A stretch of 64,000 nucleotides of DNA from SHZI01 sp031409515 (GTDB taxonomy: Bacteria; Pseudomonadota; Gammaproteobacteria; Steroidobacterales; GCA-2729495). Shown one piece after another: positions 52,373 through 61,091 of this stretch. Location: positions 1-64,000 of the forward strand of contig JANNXJ010000051.1 in the NCBI GenBank assembly GCA_031409515.1, given 5' to 3'. The translations under genes were made by a program, and so were the position numbers. The notes beneath the pieces are model-generated. The model did no database searches, was not told the DNA's origin, and saw only the letters and a program-made list of their open reading frames with translations. The stretch's first letter is position 1. Every line of letters starts with the position of its first letter.

Positions 52373-53632
52373 TTAGTTGGGGAGAAGAGCAAGCGAGAGT
52401 GCTGGGATGAAGGTGATCAGGAGGACAGCCACAAACAGGATGAGAATGAATGGCAGCGTGGCCAGACAAACCTCCAGAACGGGCTTATTGAACCTGTAAC
52501 TCGAGATGTAAAGATTAAGGCCGATCGGCGGCAAGAGATACCCGAGCTCCATCGTGGCGACGAAGATGATGCCAAGGTGTATGGGATCAACTCCGTACTT
52601 TGCCGCCACTGGCAGCATCAGGGGAACCACCAGTACCAGGGCAGAAAAAATGTGCAGGATGCACCCGATAAGCAGGAGAAAGGCTATGAGTAGCAGCAGG
52701 AAACTGGTCTGATCTGTGACGTACCGCGTAACCAGCTCGATGAGCTGCTGGGGCACCTGGGCATCAATCATGTAGTTGGTCGAGGCCAGGGAGATGCCGA
52801 GGATCAGCAGGATGCCCCCGACCAGAACCATCGATTCTCTGACGATCGCTGGCAAGCGTCTCCAGGAAACCTCCCGATAGATCAGCAATTCCACGACCAG
52901 CACATAGACCACCGTAACTGCAGCAGCTTCGGAAACTGCAAAGTAGCCGCTGTAGATTCCGCCCAGAACCACCACGGGCAAGGGTAGCTCCCAGATCGAC
53001 TCGCGGATGGCGCCCCGAACCTCCTGCCAGGAGAACTCGGCCATGGGTCGCCGGTTTTCCCGGTTGCGCCACAGGCAGAAAGCCGCCAGCGCGAGCATCA
53101 TCAGAACGCCTGGAACGATGCCGGCCAGAAACAGGGAGTCGATCGAAACCTCGGCAATGATTCCGTAGATGATCAGGGGCAGCGACGGGGCAAATAGCAA
53201 CCCAAGACTGCCCGATGAAGTCACCAGACCCAGAGTAAACCGCTCGCTATAGCCTGCCTGCACAAGGGCCGGGAACAGCAGCGCGCCGATGGCAATAATG
53301 GTAACGCCGGAGCCCCCGGTAAAGGCCGTGAACAGCGAGCACGTAGCCACGGCCACCATCGCCAGGCCGCCTGGCAACCAGCCGATCAGGGCTGCACTGA
53401 GGCGCACCAGTCGGGCGGCCGCCCGGCTCTCGCTCAGGACGAACCCCGCAAATGTGAACAACGGAATAGCCAGAAGAATAGGAGTTTCGGCAATGCCGAA
53501 AATCTCAATCGGGACGGCCGTAAGGTCCACGCCCGTCCGGGCAAAGCCGAGTAGCGCTCCCGCCCCGATGATCGCAAACAGCGGCGCGCCAAGCACCGCC
53601 AGCAGCACCAGCGCCAGGCTGGTGAGAATCAT
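52373..53632 (-). CDS. dctM: TRAP transporter large permease (DctM)
   Basis: 419 residues, about 11-12 membrane segments. DctM marks: GLVTSSGSLGLLFAPSLPLI and VEGGMILILGI-like LVGGILLILGISLASTNYMI, plus PPIGLNLYISSYRF. Ion-driven membrane channel of a TRAP transporter. Start ATG 53632 overlaps the dctQ stop by 4 bases. Confidence 0.93.
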   Translation of the reverse strand: MILTSLALVLLAVLGAPLFAIIGAGALLGFARTGVDLTAVPIEIFGIAETPILLAIPLFTFAGFVLSESRAAARLVRLSAALIGWLPGGLAMVAVATCSLFTAFTGGSGVTIIAIGALLFPALVQAGYSERFTLGLVTSSGSLGLLFAPSLPLIIYGIIAEVSIDSLFLAGIVPGVLMMLALAAFCLWRNRENRRPMAEFSWQEVRGAIRESIWELPLPVVVLGGIYSGYFAVSEAAAVTVVYVLVVELLIYREVSWRRLPAIVRESMVLVGGILLILGISLASTNYMIDAQVPQQLIELVTRYVTDQTSFLLLLIAFLLLIGCILHIFSALVLVVPLMLPVAAKYGVDPIHLGIIFVATMELGYLLPPIGLNLYISSYRFNKPVLEVCLATLPFILILFVAVLLITFIPALSLALLPN

Positions 53633-54150
53633 GCGGCATCCAGCCCGGCAGGCGGACTTGAGGGACGGAAATGCCGGGGCAATCCGGCCAGATAGCGGTA
53701 GGCAATCAGCGTAAACGCGACAGGGAGAATGGCCTGAAAACCCCAGGCAGGCCATGTGCCAAGGACCTGATCGCCGAACTCCCTGGTCTCGGCAACGAAG
53801 CGCCAGGAGTACCAGGCAAGTATGGCGGATACGCCAGCCGCGAAGAGATCCACTACCACTGCGGTTGCGCGCCGCCAGTTCGTCGGGAGAAACCTGGACA
53901 GGAGATCAATCCGGAGATGGACGTTGTCCCTGCTGGCCGCAACTGCGCCCAGCATGGCGGACCACAAGACCAGCAGACGCAGGGCCTCATCAGCCCACGC
54001 AAGCCCACCGCCGAACACACTCCGCAAGAGTACCTGGTAGGCCGAAAGTCCGATCATCGCAAACAGGACGATACCCAGCAGCGCGTTCTCAACCCGGCGA
54101 CCGAGGCGCTCAGCAGGACCGGAGCCGGCAACTTCTGGTCGAGACTCCAT
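53629..54150 (-). CDS. dctQ: TRAP transporter small permease (DctQ)
   Basis: 173 residues with four membrane segments. AYQVLLRSVFGGGLAWADEA followed by LVLWSAMLGAVAASRDNVHL is the DctQ signature. Start overlaps the dctP stop (ATGA). Scaffold or partner of DctM. Confidence 0.92.
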   Translation of the reverse strand: MESRPEVAGSGPAERLGRRVENALLGIVLFAMIGLSAYQVLLRSVFGGGLAWADEALRLLVLWSAMLGAVAASRDNVHLRIDLLSRFLPTNWRRATAVVVDLFAAGVSAILAWYSWRFVAETREFGDQVLGTWPAWGFQAILPVAFTLIAYRYLAGLPRHFRPSSPPAGLDAA

Positions 54151-55184
54151 CACGGAGTGGCGTTCGCTCCGGGAGCCACCGGTCGAGTCTTGCGATAGTC
54201 CTGCAGGTGACCCCGGAGCTCGGCGAGAAGCTCTGCAGAGAAGGTCCCCCTGGCGGCCATCTTGTCCATGGCGGTCGACACTGCGGCGCGCCACTCTGGA
54301 ATCTCAGCCATATTGGGCGAGACGAACTGGAGGCCATTCACCTTCAGCGCCTGCTCTGCCTTGGTGTTGTCAACACGATTCTCAACATCCAGTCGTGCAT
54401 AGAGGGCAGACATGACTTCGCGCAGGACTGCCTGGTCGGCAGCGCTGACCTCCTTGAGGGCGCCCTGGTCGATCACCATGACCCCAAGGGTATAGCTGAG
54501 CGGCTGTCGGGTGACGTACTTGGTCTTCGTGTACCACTGGAGAACGATCGCCCCGACAGGCGGCGCCGCAACGATATCCAGCAAACCGGTCTGGAGGCCC
54601 GTCAGTACGTCCGTGATCGGCAAGACCACCGGGGACAAGCTCAGTGATTCCATCGCTACGAAGCTGGTCTGGTCGCCCTCCGGCACCCAGATCTTCTGGC
54701 CGCGAAGGTCGGCAAGGCCCGTTACCGGTTTGCCCGACATGAAATACGCAAAGCCACCGCCAGCGAAACCATAGGATGCAAAGCCGGCCTTCTCAAGTCC
54801 GGCAGTCAGCTTAGCGTCCATCTTCTTGCGGACGTAGTCCACCTCGTCCTGAGAGTTGAACAGCATGGGCAGCCCGTAGATCAGGATATCGGGATAGCGC
54901 TCTTCGAGGCCGTTGGAGGTAAACATCCCACCCTGGAGCTGGCCGATGCGGATCTTGCGCAGTACCTTCTTGTCGTTGCCCTGAATGCCGCCGCCATAGA
55001 ACTTGAGATTGACCCGGCCTCCGGTACGATCACGCACCTGCTGGCCTGCGGCACGCAACCCCTTCATCCAGCCGGAGCCCTCTGGCGCCACGGTAGCAAG
55101 CTTCAAATCGGTTGCCTGAACACTGACCGGCAGGCAGGCAAGCAATATCAGACCTGCAAGGGTCTGCGACCAGGGGCGCTGCAT
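54150..55184 (-). CDS. dctP: TRAP transporter substrate-binding protein (DctP)
   Basis: 344 residues with a signal peptide ending SVQATD. TRAP periplasmic fold: APEGSGWMKGLRAAGQQVRD near the start, RIGQLQGGMFTSNGLEERYP, and FMSGKPVTGLADLRGQKIWV. The WVPEGD stretch lies where most members have the Arg-containing carboxylate site, so the ligand may not be a simple dicarboxylate. Paired with a TatT protein upstream. Confidence 0.92.
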   Translation of the reverse strand: MQRPWSQTLAGLILLACLPVSVQATDLKLATVAPEGSGWMKGLRAAGQQVRDRTGGRVNLKFYGGGIQGNDKKVLRKIRIGQLQGGMFTSNGLEERYPDILIYGLPMLFNSQDEVDYVRKKMDAKLTAGLEKAGFASYGFAGGGFAYFMSGKPVTGLADLRGQKIWVPEGDQTSFVAMESLSLSPVVLPITDVLTGLQTGLLDIVAAPPVGAIVLQWYTKTKYVTRQPLSYTLGVMVIDQGALKEVSAADQAVLREVMSALYARLDVENRVDNTKAEQALKVNGLQFVSPNMAEIPEWRAAVSTAMDKMAARGTFSAELLAELRGHLQDYRKTRPVAPGANATP

Positions 55185-55221
55185 TAGCGGGTCATCCTCA
55201 TTGTGGTTGGTAGGTGCAGCA

Positions 55222-56142
55222 TCAGAAGTAGTCGTTCGCCGAAGCCAGGAGCTCGGTTGCCTGCTTTTGAGCGAGGGTATTGAGCAGGGTATAACCCTCT
55301 TGCCGGGGATCGGCCGCCAGTACCTGATTAAGCAGGGAATCATAGAGGTCCCGATCGTAAACAATACGGGCATAGCCCCGGGCATACTCAACCAACACGC
55401 TGAGGTCGCGACCACCGGTCAGCTCGACGGCCCTTTCGAAATAGATCCGCCCCTGCTCCGGCTGACCGCCGAGGGCCGGTGGACGCAGTGTGTTCAGGAT
55501 GCCCAGATAGGCGTTCACCGTACCTGCCTCGTCGGGCGCGCCGATGACGAGCAAGCGAGCCAGAATCGCTTCGATACGGGGCAAGCCGGCGACTGCTTCC
55601 CAGTCGTCGCTGTGCGTCCGGACATAGGCGAGTGAACCCACGGCAAAACTGAACAGGGCATCGGACTGGGGTGGCGTGACCTTGCCGAGCCTGGCACCGA
55701 GATCAGCAAATGGGACTGTCTCGATATCGCAAGTGGCCCCGGTTGCAACACAAGTGGCCCTCAGCCCATAGACACGGGCCCGGCTGGCGAGAGTGGCTGC
55801 CCGGTCGGGGTCTGAAACAAAGACGACTGCGTAGGCGGCATACAGCCGGGCCGCAGCGCCGAGGACTGCCGGAGTGGCGTCCGGGCTCGATGCCAGTGAA
55901 TCCAGCAACAGCAGGTACGCGGGCAGGCTTTCCCTTACCAGCTCAGGATCATCCTGATTAAGGATAGCGGCGGAAAGATTAGCCGCCAGATCACCTGCAG
56001 CAGAACTGGCAATGCTGCTGCAGCCGGTCAGGGCCCCCGCACAGAACAGTCCGACAACAAGGGCAAGCCAGGCAGACGCCCCGGAGGCGCCTGCCTGGCT
56101 TCGCGACACGCTACACAGAGTACGCAGAAGCGGAATGCCCAC
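55222..56142 (-). CDS. TRAP-associated protein TatT, lipoprotein
   Basis: 306 residues. Lipobox GALTGC after a long hydrophobic stretch. Helical TPR-like body with AAAILNQDDPELVRE-type and SLPAYLLLLDSLASSPDATP, RLYAAYAVVFV, and VNAYLGILNTLRPPALGGQP with QGRIYFERAVELTGG, the TatT (T component) signature. In Treponema Tp0956 trimers dock the TRAP binding protein and may take hydrophobic ligands. Starts 18 bases after rplS. Confidence 0.88.
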   Translation of the reverse strand: MGIPLLRTLCSVSRSQAGASGASAWLALVVGLFCAGALTGCSSIASSAAGDLAANLSAAILNQDDPELVRESLPAYLLLLDSLASSPDATPAVLGAAARLYAAYAVVFVSDPDRAATLASRARVYGLRATCVATGATCDIETVPFADLGARLGKVTPPQSDALFSFAVGSLAYVRTHSDDWEAVAGLPRIEAILARLLVIGAPDEAGTVNAYLGILNTLRPPALGGQPEQGRIYFERAVELTGGRDLSVLVEYARGYARIVYDRDLYDSLLNQVLAADPRQEGYTLLNTLAQKQATELLASANDYF

Positions 56143-56160
56143 GACGCGCGCTCCGGGGTA

Positions 56161-56505
56161 TCAGACCTTCTCGCGAATCCGGGCAGACTTGCCGCTGCGA
56201 TCCCGCAGGTAATAGAGCTTTGCTCTGCGCACAGCACCACGCCGCTTTACCGTGATCTCGGCAACCGTCGGACTGTGGAGCGGAAAAACCCGCTCTACAC
56301 CTTCGCCATGCGAAATCTTGCGCACTGTAAATGAGGAGTTCAAACCCCGATTACGGCGTGCCACCACCACCCCCTCGTAGGCCTGGAGTCGCTCGCGGGT
56401 GCCCTCCTTGACGCGCACCTGCACAACGACGGTGTCTCCCGGGGAGAAATCCGGTATGCCCGTCTTCAGGGCTTCCGCTTCCAGCTTTTCGATGATGTTT
56501 GCCAT
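56161..56505 (-). CDS. rplS: 50S ribosomal protein L19
   Basis: 114 residues. FSPGDTVVVQVRVKEGTRER, LQAYEGVVVARRNRGLNSSF and FPLHSPTVAEITVKRRGAVR RRAKLYYLRD-type ending are diagnostic. Sits at the 30S-50S interface. Last gene of rpsP-rimM-trmD-rplS. Confidence 0.97.
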   Translation of the reverse strand: MANIIEKLEAEALKTGIPDFSPGDTVVVQVRVKEGTRERLQAYEGVVVARRNRGLNSSFTVRKISHGEGVERVFPLHSPTVAEITVKRRGAVRRAKLYYLRDRSGKSARIREKV

Positions 56506-56530
56506 GTCAAATAATCCCAGTGATCAGTAC

Positions 56531-56560
56531 GTAAATTTACCCTGCCCGACAGCCGGGCAG
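56531..56560. repeat. Intercistronic palindrome and hairpin between trmD and rplS
   Basis: GTAAATTTAC (56531-56540) is a perfect palindrome; CTGCCCG (56542-56548) pairs with CGGGCAG (56554-56560) over a 5-base loop. On the minus-strand transcript the hairpin lies just after the trmD stop and before rplS. It may adjust the ratio of TrmD to L19. Confidence 0.5.
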
Positions 56561-56568
56561 CATTACCA

Positions 56569-57312
56569 TCAAGTGACACGCTGCTCGGCGCGAAACTCGT
56601 CCAGCAGCCTGCGATCTTCGTCACTGAGCTCGGTGTTGCCCAGCAGGTCGGGTCGTCGAAGGCTGGTCCGACCCAAAGCCTGTTTCCTTCTCCACTGGCG
56701 AATCGCCTCGTGATTACCCTCCATCAGCACCCGGGGAACGGGCCTGCCGTGGGCAACCTCCGGCCGGGTGTAATGAGGGTAGTCCAGCAGTCCAGTGGCA
56801 AACGACTCTTCCTCAACGGAGTGCTCATCGCCCAGCACGCCGGGACGCAGACGCAGGGTAGCGTCCATGATCGCCAGTGCCGCAATTTCTCCCCCGCTCA
56901 TGACGAAATCGCCCACCGAAACCTCTTCGTCCGCAGCACTCTCTATCAGGCGTTCGTCGAATCCCTCGTAGCGTCCAGCGACAAGCACCAGGCCAGGCAG
57001 GCCGGCATAGCGCTGGGCCGTTGCCTGATCGAAAGCCTTGCCCTGCGGACTCAGAAACACGACTGGACTGCCGCTGGGAACCTGCCCCCGCGCAGCTTCA
57101 ATCGCTGTCGCGAAAGGCTCAACCCGAATGACCATCCCCGGACCGCCCCCGTAGGGCCGGTCGTCCACTGTGCCGTGCGGGTCAGTAGCGAAGGCCCGAG
57201 GATCTACCGGGGTAACCCGCGCCAGATTCCGCCGGATAGCCCGACCCACCACCCCGAACTGCGCCAGGGGCGCAAACATCTCGGGGAACAGAGTTACTAC
57301 CGCCAGGTCCAA
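56569..57312 (-). CDS. trmD: tRNA (guanine-37-N1)-methyltransferase
   Basis: 247 residues. SPOUT trefoil knot: YGGGPGMVIRVEPF, FLSPQGKAFDQ, LVLVAGRYEGFDERLIES and GDFVMSGGEIAALAIMDATL. Methylates G37 of tRNAs that read CNN codons to prevent +1 frameshifting. 62 bases after rimM, 63 before rplS. Confidence 0.97.
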   Translation of the reverse strand: MDLAVVTLFPEMFAPLAQFGVVGRAIRRNLARVTPVDPRAFATDPHGTVDDRPYGGGPGMVIRVEPFATAIEAARGQVPSGSPVVFLSPQGKAFDQATAQRYAGLPGLVLVAGRYEGFDERLIESAADEEVSVGDFVMSGGEIAALAIMDATLRLRPGVLGDEHSVEEESFATGLLDYPHYTRPEVAHGRPVPRVLMEGNHEAIRQWRRKQALGRTSLRRPDLLGNTELSDEDRRLLDEFRAEQRVT

Positions 57313-57374
57313 GTCAGTTTCCTTAAGTCCCGCCCCGCAACGAGGCAGCGTCTCAACTCCGGCTGAGAATCCGG

Positions 57375-57902
57375 CTAATAATCCGGATCCCAGCTAACGG
57401 TAATCACACGACTCTCGCCGTCCACGGATTCCACCACGCTCCCGTACAAGAACGGGATCAGGTGACGGCCCGTGCCAACCACAATCATCACGTCGTTAGC
57501 CCCGGTCTCGAACAGCTGCTCGACGAAGCCAAGGCTTAAGCCTTCGCGGGTTAGAACCTCCATGCCCTGGAGATCGACCCAGAAAAAACCATCACCTGGT
57601 GGTGCCTCACCGGCCCCCCTTCCAAGTTCGGGACCCAGCGTTGACCGCTCAACTTCAATCTCAGCCCCGATTAGCGCCGCTGCAGCGTCGCGATCATTGA
57701 TCCCTGCCAGGGAAGCGACCACGCCATCTCCGTGCGCATGCCCGGCGGTAACCTTCTGCAGCACTTCCCCGCCGTTCTGGAGCAAGAACCAGGGGCTGTA
57801 CCGCACCACGTTCTCCCGTGGCGAGGTGTAGGAATAGACCTTGACCCAACCACGAACACCGAAAACGCCGGAGATGCGGCCTATGCCGATGCGCTTACTC
57901 AG
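57375..57902 (-). CDS. rimM: Ribosome maturation factor RimM with a CTG start
   Basis: 175 residues if started at CTG 57902. The conserved RimM N-terminus IGRISGVFGVRGWVKVYSYT lies upstream of the first GTG (57809) and ends at an in-frame TAG at 57915-57917; between them there is no ATG, GTG or TTG. CTG gives MSKRIGIGRIS. C-terminal PRC barrel: FFWVDLQGMEVLTREGLSLG and LIPFLYGSVVESVD. RimM binds S19 and matures the 30S head. Other non-standard starts (ATC, ATA) or a sequence error are possible. Lies 26 bases after rpsP. Confidence 0.85.
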   Translation of the reverse strand: MSKRIGIGRISGVFGVRGWVKVYSYTSPRENVVRYSPWFLLQNGGEVLQKVTAGHAHGDGVVASLAGINDRDAAAALIGAEIEVERSTLGPELGRGAGEAPPGDGFFWVDLQGMEVLTREGLSLGFVEQLFETGANDVMIVVGTGRHLIPFLYGSVVESVDGESRVITVSWDPDY

Positions 57903-57928
57903 GTCAGCTACTTGCTACAGACCAGGCC

Positions 57929-58192
57929 TCACGCAGCTTTGGCCGGTGCCTGCTGCCGAAACTCCTTGACGAGGGCAGCGACCCGCTCCGAGGGCTGAGC
58001 GCCGACGCCCTGCCAGTACTCGTAGCGGCCCACATCGACCCGGAGTCGCTCTTCCGACTCCGTGGCAATCGGGCTGAAAAATCCGAGGCGCTCGATGTAG
58101 CGGCCATCTCGTGCGCGCCGTGAATCGCAAACGACGAGGTGATAGAAGGGCCGCGCCTTGGCGCCTCCGCGGGACAGACGGATAGTGACCAT
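57929..58192 (-). CDS. rpsP: 30S ribosomal protein S16
   Basis: 87 residues. MVTIRLSRGGAKARPFYHLV is the S16 N-terminus, then DSRRARDGRYIERLGFFSP and VDVGRYEYWQGVGAQPSERV. An AAGGAAG site precedes the start on the minus strand. First gene of the trmD operon, 96 bases after ffh. Confidence 0.97.
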   Translation of the reverse strand: MVTIRLSRGGAKARPFYHLVVCDSRRARDGRYIERLGFFSPIATESEERLRVDVGRYEYWQGVGAQPSERVAALVKEFRQQAPAKAA

Positions 58193-58222
58193 CGCTCTTA
58201 AGCTTCCTTATGGCAAATTTGG

Positions 58223-58238
58223 ATCGGTGGAAACCGAT
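58223..58238. repeat. GGAA-loop hairpin upstream of rpsP
   Basis: ATCGGT (58223-58228), loop GGAA and ACCGAT (58233-58238) form a 6-bp stem in the ffh-rpsP gap, 31 bases before the rpsP ATG. Could be a leader element or weak ffh terminator; no T run follows. Confidence 0.35.
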
Positions 58239-58288
58239 TAACCGCCGAATATTACTCGAAAAATCGCCCAATGGCACCGGGTCCCTCG

Positions 58289-59635
58289 CTAACGGGGCAG
58301 CCCCGGGAACCCCCGCATCAGGCGCCGGAGGCCACCGTTGCCCATCTTTTTCATCATCTTTTGCATCTGGGTGTGCTGTTTCAGGAGGCGATTGACCTCC
58401 TGGACCGGCAATCCGGCTCCCCCGGCTATCCTCCGCCGACGGGAGCCGTCCACGATAGCTGGCCGGCGTCGTTCCCGGGGTGTCATGGAGTCAATGATCG
58501 CGATTTGGCGGCGCAGCATCTTTGGATCGATCTGTCCGGCGAGCTTGCCGGCTGACATACCGGCCGGCAGGGGCATCTTCTCGAGGAGGCTCTCAACGCC
58601 CCCGAGACCCGAAATCTGCTGCAACTGGGCCCGCAGGTCATTGAGGTCAAACTGCTTGCCGCCGGCTACCTTTTCCGCGAGCTTGGCCGCGGAATCATGG
58701 TCCGCCTTCCTCTGAACCTCTTCAACCAGGCTCAGCACATCGCCCATGCCCAGAATGCGCGACGCCATCCTGTCCGGGTGAAAGGTCTCAAGTTCGTTAA
58801 CCGCCTCGCCCGTGCCCAGAAACTTGATGGGCTGCCCCGTGACGGTCTTTACCGACAGCGCTGCGCCACCCCGTGCATCGCCGTCGGCCTTGGTCAGGAT
58901 TACGCCGGACAGGGCCACGGCATCGCCGAACGCCCGCGCCGAGTTAACCGCGTCCTGACCCGCCATGCTGTCCACAACGAACAGCGTTTCAACCGGATCC
59001 GTCCTGTCCCGGATGATCCGGAGCTCCGCCAGAAGTTCTGCATCCAGTCGGCTGCGGCCTGCGGTGTCGATGATCAGAACTTCAAGCTGGTCTCGCCGGG
59101 CGTCGGTCAGGGCCTTCTCGGCTATGCCCACGGCACCCAGGCTGATCTCTCCCGAGAGAAACGGCACGTCGATTGAGGCCGCGAGGCGTTCAAGCTGCAG
59201 CATCGCCGCCGGCCGCTGGGTGTCGGTACTGACGAGACCCACCCGCTTGCCAAGGCGATCACGAATGAACAGAGCAAGCTTCGCTGCCGTGGTGGTCTTA
59301 CCCGCTCCCTGAAGGCCCGCCAGCAGAATCACTGCCGGGGGCTGGTGCCGGAGATTCAGCTCAGCGGTACCCTCGCCAAGCGCCCGGGTGAGCTCTTCGT
59401 GGAGTATGCGAACAAAGACCTGTCCCGGTGTCAGGCTCCGCAGAACGTCGGCGCCCAGCGCGCGCTGGCGAACCAGCTCCACAAAGTCGCGCACTACAGG
59501 CAACGCAACGTCTGCTTCTATCAGGGCGCGCCGTACGTCCCGAACTGCATCCTGAATGTTGTCTTCGGTCAGCCGCCCTCGGCCGCGAACCTGATCCAGA
59601 ACACCGCGCAACCGTTCACTCAGAGTATTGAACAT
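58289..59635 (-). CDS. ffh: Signal recognition particle protein Ffh
   Basis: 448 residues from MFNTLSERLRGVLDQVRGRG. N domain, G domain with P-loop LAGLQGAGKTTTAAKLA, DTAGRSRLD-type IIDTAGRSRLDAELLAELR and TKADGDARGGAALSV, then the Met-rich M domain ending MQKMMKKMGNGGLRRLMRG. Binds 4.5S RNA (20846-20949) and signal sequences. The upstream ATG adds non-homologous residues. Confidence 0.97.
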   Translation of the reverse strand: MFNTLSERLRGVLDQVRGRGRLTEDNIQDAVRDVRRALIEADVALPVVRDFVELVRQRALGADVLRSLTPGQVFVRILHEELTRALGEGTAELNLRHQPPAVILLAGLQGAGKTTTAAKLALFIRDRLGKRVGLVSTDTQRPAAMLQLERLAASIDVPFLSGEISLGAVGIAEKALTDARRDQLEVLIIDTAGRSRLDAELLAELRIIRDRTDPVETLFVVDSMAGQDAVNSARAFGDAVALSGVILTKADGDARGGAALSVKTVTGQPIKFLGTGEAVNELETFHPDRMASRILGMGDVLSLVEEVQRKADHDSAAKLAEKVAGGKQFDLNDLRAQLQQISGLGGVESLLEKMPLPAGMSAGKLAGQIDPKMLRRQIAIIDSMTPRERRRPAIVDGSRRRRIAGGAGLPVQEVNRLLKQHTQMQKMMKKMGNGGLRRLMRGFPGLPR

Positions 59636-59792
59636 GACGAACCTGCTTAAGGCCCCAACAGCCGGCCAGAGAGCAAATTGTAAGCTGCCACGACGGTTTG
59701 TTAGCAGCCGCTTCCAGAGGAACCCGCCTTGACAGTGTCGCTGGCGGGTTGTCACCATCCTCTCGTGATGACCGGATTAGTGGGGCTTCCCC

Positions 59793-61091
59793 TTGCCTGA
59801 CGACTTCGCCCCAGGTCTGCAGGCTGGCCTGCAGATTGGCCCGCTGATTGGCCTGCTGGTCCTCCTTCTGCTGATCTCGGCCTTCTTTTCGGGCTCGGAA
59901 ACGGCGCTCCTGACGCTCAACCGGTATCGGCTGCGCCACCGGGCGCGGCAGGGACATCTGGGTGCGCGCCTGGCAGAGAAGCTCCTGGCCCGCCCGGACC
60001 GCCTGATCTCGCTCATCCTTATTGGCAGCAATATCGCCAACACACTCGCGACATCCCTGGTAACAGTGGCTGCGCTGCGCATTGGCGGGCCGGCGGGCGT
60101 CGCAGTCGCCAGTGTCGGCCTCGCCTTTGTGATCATGGTTTTCACCGACGTGATGCCGAAGACCGTGGGTGCGCTCCGGTCCGAGCAACTCGGCCTGCCT
60201 GCGGCGGTTGTCTACTACGTCCTGCTGAAAGTAACGCTGCCCGTTGTCTGGGTGGTTACCGCGATCTCCAACGGCCTGCTGCGGCTCTTTGGTGTGCGGG
60301 GAGATCAGGTCAGTCAGCACAATCTTACTCTCGACGAACTTCGCACGATCGTCACTGATGCAGGGGCCCTGCTCCCTCGCCGACGGCAGCGCATGCTCAT
60401 GTCAATCCTGGAACTGGAAGACATGACGGTAGACGAGATAATGATTCCGGACAACGAACTCATCGGGGTCGACCTGGACGACGACTGGCAGTCGATCGTT
60501 GACACCATCACCGAGTCGCCCCACAGCAGGGTTCCGGTGTACCGCGGTAACGTCGAGAACCTCCTGGGCCTTCTGCACGTGCGGTCGCTGGTGGGCGCGA
60601 TGTCAGGCACCCTGAACCAGTCGGTGATCGAGAGTCTGATGGCGGAACCCTTTTTTGTCCCGGAGGGTACTTCTGTGCACGGACTCCTGGTCCAGCTGCA
60701 CCGCACCGGCCAGCGAACGGCTTTCGTTGTTGATGAGTACGGCGATATCCAGGGGATGGTAACTATCGAAGACATCATCGAGGAGATTCTGGGTGGGTTC
60801 TCTGCCAGCGCTGACACGAGCGACATGGACGTCCGCAGGGAAGGCTCCGGGGAGGCCTGGGTAGTAAACGCCGGAATCAACGTCCGAGCCCTCAACCGGA
60901 TGATGCATTGGAGCCTGCCCACCGACGGCCCAACTACACTTAACGGACTCATTCTGGAGAAACTCGAGAACATTCCCGCCAGCGGCACGCTGCTGCGATT
61001 GAATGACTATCAGGTCGAGATTCTGGCAACCGGCGACAATGCGGTGAGCACAGTGCGCATCAGGCCTCCAGAGCGGGCAGCATCCGCATGA
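59793..61091 (+). CDS. CNNM/CorC-HlyC family membrane protein (DUF21, CBS pair, CorC_HlyC)
   Basis: 432 residues, TTG start (59793), the only candidate after an in-frame TAG at 59778. DUF21 domain with four hydrophobic segments (LLVLLLLISAFFSGSETALL to about residue 175), CBS pair (about 195-320: DEIMIPDNELIGVDLDDDWQ, FVVDEYGDIQGMVTIEDIIE), then CorC_HlyC domain. Resembles CorB/YfjD and CNNM proteins, linked to Mg2+ export or hemolysin-like function. Its 3' end overlaps radA by 32 bases, convergently. Confidence 0.9.
   Translation: MPDDFAPGLQAGLQIGPLIGLLVLLLLISAFFSGSETALLTLNRYRLRHRARQGHLGARLAEKLLARPDRLISLILIGSNIANTLATSLVTVAALRIGGPAGVAVASVGLAFVIMVFTDVMPKTVGALRSEQLGLPAAVVYYVLLKVTLPVVWVVTAISNGLLRLFGVRGDQVSQHNLTLDELRTIVTDAGALLPRRRQRMLMSILELEDMTVDEIMIPDNELIGVDLDDDWQSIVDTITESPHSRVPVYRGNVENLLGLLHVRSLVGAMSGTLNQSVIESLMAEPFFVPEGTSVHGLLVQLHRTGQRTAFVVDEYGDIQGMVTIEDIIEEILGGFSASADTSDMDVRREGSGEAWVVNAGINVRALNRMMHWSLPTDGPTTLNGLILEKLENIPASGTLLRLNDYQVEILATGDNAVSTVRIRPPERAASA

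Noticed and set aside
57375..57809. Short RimM starting at GTG 57809
   Set aside because: It would remove the conserved N-terminal beta barrel strands; kept only as an alternative.
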